NCBI GenBank assembly: GCA_017882445.1
Contig: JADGPK010000001.1
Span: forward strand, 62,001-126,000
From: Solirubrobacteraceae bacterium
Lineage (GTDB): Bacteria; Actinomycetota; Thermoleophilia; Solirubrobacterales; Solirubrobacteraceae
Length of the DNA stretch: 64,000 nucleotides
Direction of reading: 5' to 3'
The notes beneath the pieces are model-generated. The model ran no database searches. It was not told where the DNA came from and saw only the letters and a program-made list of their open reading frames with translations. Positions 60,568 through 64,000 of the stretch are shown here, piece by piece (position 1 is the first letter of the stretch; each line of letters begins with the position of its first letter). A program made the translations under genes and the position numbers.

Positions 60568-61359
60568 ATGAAGATATGCGTCCTGGTGAAGGAGGTTCCG
60601 GACGCCGCCGTCGAGAAGAGGATCGATTCCTCGACGGGGCGCATGGACCGCAGTGGGGAGAAGAACCTCAACCCGTATGACACGCACGCCATCGAGGCGG
60701 CGATGCAGATCAGGGAGGGCGGCGTGGTGCCGGTCGAGGAGATCGTCGCGGTGACGATGGGCCCCGACAGTGCGGTGCGCGCGCTGCACAAGGCGGTCTC
60801 GCTCGGCGCCGACCGCTCGGTGCACCTCTCAGACCAGGTGGTCGCCGGCTCGGACGTGGCCGCCACCGGCTACGCGCTCGCGAAGACTCTTCAGCGCGAG
60901 AGCCCGGACCTTGTGCTGCTGGGCCAGCAGTCCGACGACGGGGAGTGCTACACGATCGGCGCGGTCGTGGCCGAGTACCTGGGCATGCCGTCGCTGACGC
61001 AGGTGATCAAGATGGACATCGACTCCGACAGCCTGCGCTGCGAGCGTCAGGCCGAGTACGGCTACGACACCGTCCAGATCAAGATGCCGGCGGTGATCTC
61101 GGTCGGCGACGCGATCAACGAGCCGCGCTACCCGTCGCTGAAGGCGATCATGGGCGCCAAGAAGAAGCCGCTCGACACCGTCACAGCGGCCGACGTGAGC
61201 ATCGACGCCTCGAAGGTCGGCGGCGAGAACTCGGGGGCACAGTGGGTCGCTGCCAAGGCTCCGCCGGCGAAGGCCGCGGGGGAGATCATCGAGGACGAGG
61301 ACACCGGCGAGACGGTCGAAAAGATCGTCGCCTGGCTCGACGAGCGCAAGCTCATCTAA
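60568..61359 (+). CDS. etfB: Electron transfer flavoprotein beta subunit
   Basis: Protein of 263 residues. The N terminus MKICVLVKEVPD is typical; then NPYDTHAIEAAMQ (~36-48), VTMGPDSAVRALHKAVSLGADR (in pieces, ~62-83), DLVLLGQQSDDGECYTIGAVVAEYLG (in pieces, ~113-138) and KMPAVISVGDAINEPRYPSLKAIMGAKKKP (in pieces, ~171-200), all with the AMP-binding features of EtfB. It forms a heterodimer with EtfA and carries electrons from acyl-CoA dehydrogenases to ETF-QO. AAGGAGAAG lies 12 bases upstream. It begins the etfB-etfA-ETF-QO operon. Confidence 0.97.
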   Translation: MKICVLVKEVPDAAVEKRIDSSTGRMDRSGEKNLNPYDTHAIEAAMQIREGGVVPVEEIVAVTMGPDSAVRALHKAVSLGADRSVHLSDQVVAGSDVAATGYALAKTLQRESPDLVLLGQQSDDGECYTIGAVVAEYLGMPSLTQVIKMDIDSDSLRCERQAEYGYDTVQIKMPAVISVGDAINEPRYPSLKAIMGAKKKPLDTVTAADVSIDASKVGGENSGAQWVAAKAPPAKAAGEIIEDEDTGETVEKIVAWLDERKLI

Positions 61360-61376
61360 GGAGGAGCTGAACTGAA

Positions 61377-62357
61377 ATGGCGAACATCCTGGTTTACGCG
61401 CTGCACTACGACGGCGCGATCAACAAGAACTCACTCGGCGCCGTCTCAGAGGGCGCCAAGCTGGCCGCTGAGCTCGGCGGCGAGGCGCACGCGATCCTTC
61501 TCGGCGAGAACGTTCCCGAGGACCTGGCGGCGTCGCTCGGCAAATATGGGGCCAAGAAGGTGCTCGTGGCCGAGGGCCCCGAGGGCCTGGCGCAGCCGCT
61601 GGTCGACGCGATGGCCAGGGCGATCGCCGACGGTGGCTATTCCTATGCGCTGTTCGGCGGCGGTCTGCTCGGCTTTGAGATCGGCGCCGGTCTGGCCGCG
61701 CGGCTCGGCGCCGGAGTGGCGATGGAGGTCACGGCCGTGCGAGCGGAGGGCGGCGAGCTGATCGCCGAGCGCCCGATCCTGGGCGATTCGGCGATCTCCG
61801 AGATCAAATACCGCTCCAACGTCGGGATCATCATCAGCCGCCTCAACGCGTTCGAGATCAAGGAGACCGGCGGCGGCGACGCTCCGGTCGAGCGGCTCGA
61901 CTTCGAGCTGAGCCAGCACGCCCTGCAGGCGACGATGGTCACGCGCGGTGAGCAGCGCGGGGCCGACGTGGACATCGAGGGTGCGAGTATCCTGATCGCC
62001 GGCGGCCGCGGCCTGGGCAAGGCCGAGGGCTTCCAGCTGTGTGAGGAACTGGCCGGCGCGTTCGGTGGCAACAGCGCCGTGGCAGCCACCCGTGCGGTGG
62101 TCGACGCGGGCTGGTACCCCTACGCCGCGCAGATCGGGCAGACGGGCAAGACCGTCGCACCGAAGCTGTACCTCGCCGCGGGCATCTCGGGCGCGATCCA
62201 GCACAAGGTCGGGATGCAGGGCTCGGAGAACATCGTCGCGATCAACAAGGACGCCAACGCGCCGATCTTCGAATTCTCCGACCTCGGCGTCGTGGGAGAC
62301 CTCAACAAGATCCTGCCCAAGCTGACAGAGGCTGTGAAGGCCAAGAAGGCCAGCTGA
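61377..62357 (+). CDS. etfA: Electron transfer flavoprotein alpha subunit
   Basis: Protein of 326 residues. The N-terminal domain has [23 protein letters not shown] (in pieces). The C-terminal FAD domain has [18 protein letters not shown] (~206-223), [43 protein letters not shown] (in pieces, ~232-277) and [26 protein letters not shown] (in pieces), the ETF-alpha signature. It binds the FAD that takes electrons from acyl-CoA dehydrogenases. GGAGG lies 12 bases before its ATG, and etfB stops 17 bases before it. Confidence 0.97.
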   Translation: MANILVYALHYDGAINKNSLGAVSEGAKLAAELGGEAHAILLGENVPEDLAASLGKYGAKKVLVAEGPEGLAQPLVDAMARAIADGGYSYALFGGGLLGFEIGAGLAARLGAGVAMEVTAVRAEGGELIAERPILGDSAISEIKYRSNVGIIISRLNAFEIKETGGGDAPVERLDFELSQHALQATMVTRGEQRGADVDIEGASILIAGGRGLGKAEGFQLCEELAGAFGGNSAVAATRAVVDAGWYPYAAQIGQTGKTVAPKLYLAAGISGAIQHKVGMQGSENIVAINKDANAPIFEFSDLGVVGDLNKILPKLTEAVKAKKAS

Positions 62358-62415
62358 CCATGGTGGGCGCCGTCCACGCAAGGACGCCTCGACCCGACTC
62401 GCACAGGGAGGTCTG

Positions 62416-64000
62416 ATGATGTCCCGCCACAGCTCAGACAACGGGAGGGTCGCACCGGCGGCCTTCCCGCCACCGGTGGACTCGCGCAGGGAGTTCATCA
62501 AGCACGGACTCGATCCCGAGGACGAGCTGATCGAGGTCGGCGTGGCGATCGTCGGCGGCGGCACCGCGGGCCTCGCGTGCGCCAATCGCCTGCTTCAGCT
62601 GCTGGCCGACGATCCCGAGACGATGGAACGTCTCGGCGAGGTGCCCGTGGCGGTCATCGAGAAGGCCAAGACCTGCGGCGGGCACTCCCTGTCAGGCGCC
62701 GTCATGCGCCCGGGCCCCCTGCTGGAGCTGTTCCCGGAGATGACCCGCGAGGACTGGCGCAAGGAGGGCTTTGCCTTCGGTGAGGTCAAGAAGGAGGCCG
62801 TCTACCTCACGCCCACGTCGAAGCTCTCGCTGCGGATCCCGACGCCGCCGCCGTTCAAGAACCACGGCAACGAGGTCATCTCGGTCTCGGCGATGGCGCG
62901 TTACCAGCAGCAGCAGGCCGAGGATGCGGGCGCCTACATCCTCACCGAGACCTCCGCGACGCAGCTGATCGTGCAGGACGGCGCCGTCGTGGGTGTGCGC
63001 TCCGGCGACAAGGGCCGTGGCAAGGACGGCGAGCCGCTCGGCAACTTCGAGCCGGGAACCGACATCAAGGCAAAGGCCACGGTGCTCGCCGAGGGCTGCT
63101 GGGGCCACATCACGGGCGCGGCGATCAAGGAGTTCGACCTCGCCGCCGGACGCGAGCCCCAGGTGTGGGAGCTCGGCGTCAAGGAGGTCTGGAAGGTGCC
63201 CAGGCCGCTCGACCGCCTGATCCACACGATGGGCCCCTGGCCGCTGAAGATCTCTCACAAGTACGGGCAGATTGGCGGCACCTGGATCTACCCGATGAAG
63301 GACGAGAAGAGCGGCGAGGACCTCGTGAGCATCGGCTTCGTCGTCGAGCTCGAGTACGCCGACGCGACGACCTCGGCCCACGACCTGCTGCAGACGTTCA
63401 AGACGCATTCGCTCGTGCGCAAGATCCTCGAGGGCGGCGAGCGCGTCGCGTGGGGCGCCAAGGCGCTCCCCGGAGGCGGCTACTGGTCGATGCCCAAGCT
63501 CTCGATGCCCGGGGCCGTGCTGGTCGGTGACGCCGGCGGCATGGTGGACACGATGGCGCTCAAGGGTGTGCACCACTGCATTCGGTCCGGCATGCTCGCG
63601 GCTGAGTCGATCTATGCCGCGCTCAAGCGCGGCGAAAAGAGCTTTGAGTCCTACGAGCAGGTGATCGAGGATTCCTCGGTGGGCAAGGAGCTGTGGGAGG
63701 TGCGCAACGCTCGCCAACCGCTGCAGAAGGGCCTTCTCCTCGGCGGCCCGCTCAGCGGTATCCAGCAGATCACCAAAGGCCGGCTGCCCGGTCGTGCGGG
63801 CTGGCATCGCAACGACGCCAAGCCGATGTTCATCGGCAAGACCAAGGACGTCTACCCCAAGCCCGACGGGAAGTACACCTTCGACAAGCTCTCCTCGGTG
63901 TTCATCACCGGGAACGCGACTCGCGACGACGCTCCCAACCACATCCGGGTTCGTAAGCACGTGCCCCGAGAGATCGCGGAGACCTGGCGGTGGATGTGCC
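62416..64000 (+). CDS. Electron transfer flavoprotein-ubiquinone oxidoreductase (partial)
   Basis: The frame runs to the right edge (528 codons) with no stop, so the C terminus is missing. FAD-binding [19 protein letters not shown] (~43-61), [16 protein letters not shown] (~82-97), [60 protein letters not shown] (in pieces, ~355-390) and PNHIRVRKH are ETF-QO features. The 4Fe-4S cysteines expected near the end are mostly beyond the window; the last residue read, Cys, may be the first. It takes electrons from ETF to the quinone pool at the membrane. GGGAGG lies 4 bases before ATG 62416 (7 before ATG 62419). Confidence 0.95.
   Translation, partial: MMSRHSSDNGRVAPAAFPPPVDSRREFIKHGLDPEDELIEVGVAIVGGGTAGLACANRLLQLLADDPETMERLGEVPVAVIEKAKTCGGHSLSGAVMRPGPLLELFPEMTREDWRKEGFAFGEVKKEAVYLTPTSKLSLRIPTPPPFKNHGNEVISVSAMARYQQQQAEDAGAYILTETSATQLIVQDGAVVGVRSGDKGRGKDGEPLGNFEPGTDIKAKATVLAEGCWGHITGAAIKEFDLAAGREPQVWELGVKEVWKVPRPLDRLIHTMGPWPLKISHKYGQIGGTWIYPMKDEKSGEDLVSIGFVVELEYADATTSAHDLLQTFKTHSLVRKILEGGERVAWGAKALPGGGYWSMPKLSMPGAVLVGDAGGMVDTMALKGVHHCIRSGMLAAESIYAALKRGEKSFESYEQVIEDSSVGKELWEVRNARQPLQKGLLLGGPLSGIQQITKGRLPGRAGWHRNDAKPMFIGKTKDVYPKPDGKYTFDKLSSVFITGNATRDDAPNHIRVRKHVPREIAETWRWMC

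Overview
The window is a 64-kb piece of a GC-rich bacterial chromosome with dense genes, many 4-base stop/start overlaps and little intergenic DNA. Several genes point to Actinomycetota: an OpcA-type glucose-6-phosphate dehydrogenase assembly protein, egtB/egtD, a deazaflavin (F420)-type nitroreductase, class II fructose bisphosphatase, a methyltransferase/GH57 pair like one in mycobacteria, and an actinobacterial-style c-di-AMP riboswitch before an RlpA-like gene. The mix of genes, with pilT behind the main sigma factor and parA joined to ftsZ, suggests a deep-branching class such as Thermoleophilia/Solirubrobacterales. That placement is inference; no rRNA gene is present to test it. No tRNA, rRNA or CRISPR array was seen.

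Layout. 1-7.8 kb: surface-polysaccharide locus on the minus strand (membrane protein, fused Wzz/BY-kinase, pseB, pseC, ATP-grasp protein running off the left edge), then a broken IS701-like transposase with a possible group II intron scrap, and a UDP-sugar epimerase/decarboxylase. 7.8-9.4 kb: insertion-sequence debris (DUF6788-like gene plus truncated IS1634-like transposase). 9.4-12.4 kb: cysD-cysNC sulfate activation. 12.4-21.4 kb: secreted protein, ChrA, UppP, MscS, RibD-like reductase, cold-shock protein with a strong terminator, GT-C mannosyltransferase-like protein, ArfB, cupin, rhodanese. 21.5-25.4 kb: acyl-CoA dehydrogenase, membrane metallopeptidase, thiolase and SDR. 25.4-27.6 kb: egtB-egtD. 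27.7-35.5 kb: a tight pgi-gnd-zwf-opcA-pgl-phosphatase operon (complete oxidative pentose phosphate branch) divergent from glpX. 35.5-38.2 kb: two unknown proteins and riboswitch-controlled rlpA. 38.2-46.6 kb: rpoD, pilT, HxlR regulator, an orphan protein, ArsA-like ATPase, parA and ftsZ. 46.7-57.7 kb: gamma-glutamyltransferase, lipoprotein, two methyltransferases, GH57 branching-type enzyme, acetyltransferase, meaB, F420-type protein, acyl-CoA dehydrogenase, hydrolase, pepA. 57.9-64 kb: thiolase, HAD phosphatase, B12-binding mutase subunit, etfB, etfA and ETF-ubiquinone oxidoreductase (cut by the right edge).

How the genes fit together. Two acyl-CoA dehydrogenases, two thiolases, an SDR and the whole ETF/ETF-QO chain form a beta-oxidation system feeding electrons to quinone. 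MeaB and the B12-binding subunit point to methylmalonyl-CoA mutase metabolism. The pgi-gnd-zwf operon supplies NADPH. The most unusual arrangement is parA overlapping an ftsZ that carries a ~125-residue N-terminal extension, next to an ArsA-like ATPase and a large orphan protein. The clearest regulatory discovery is the ydaO-type c-di-AMP riboswitch in the rlpA leader.
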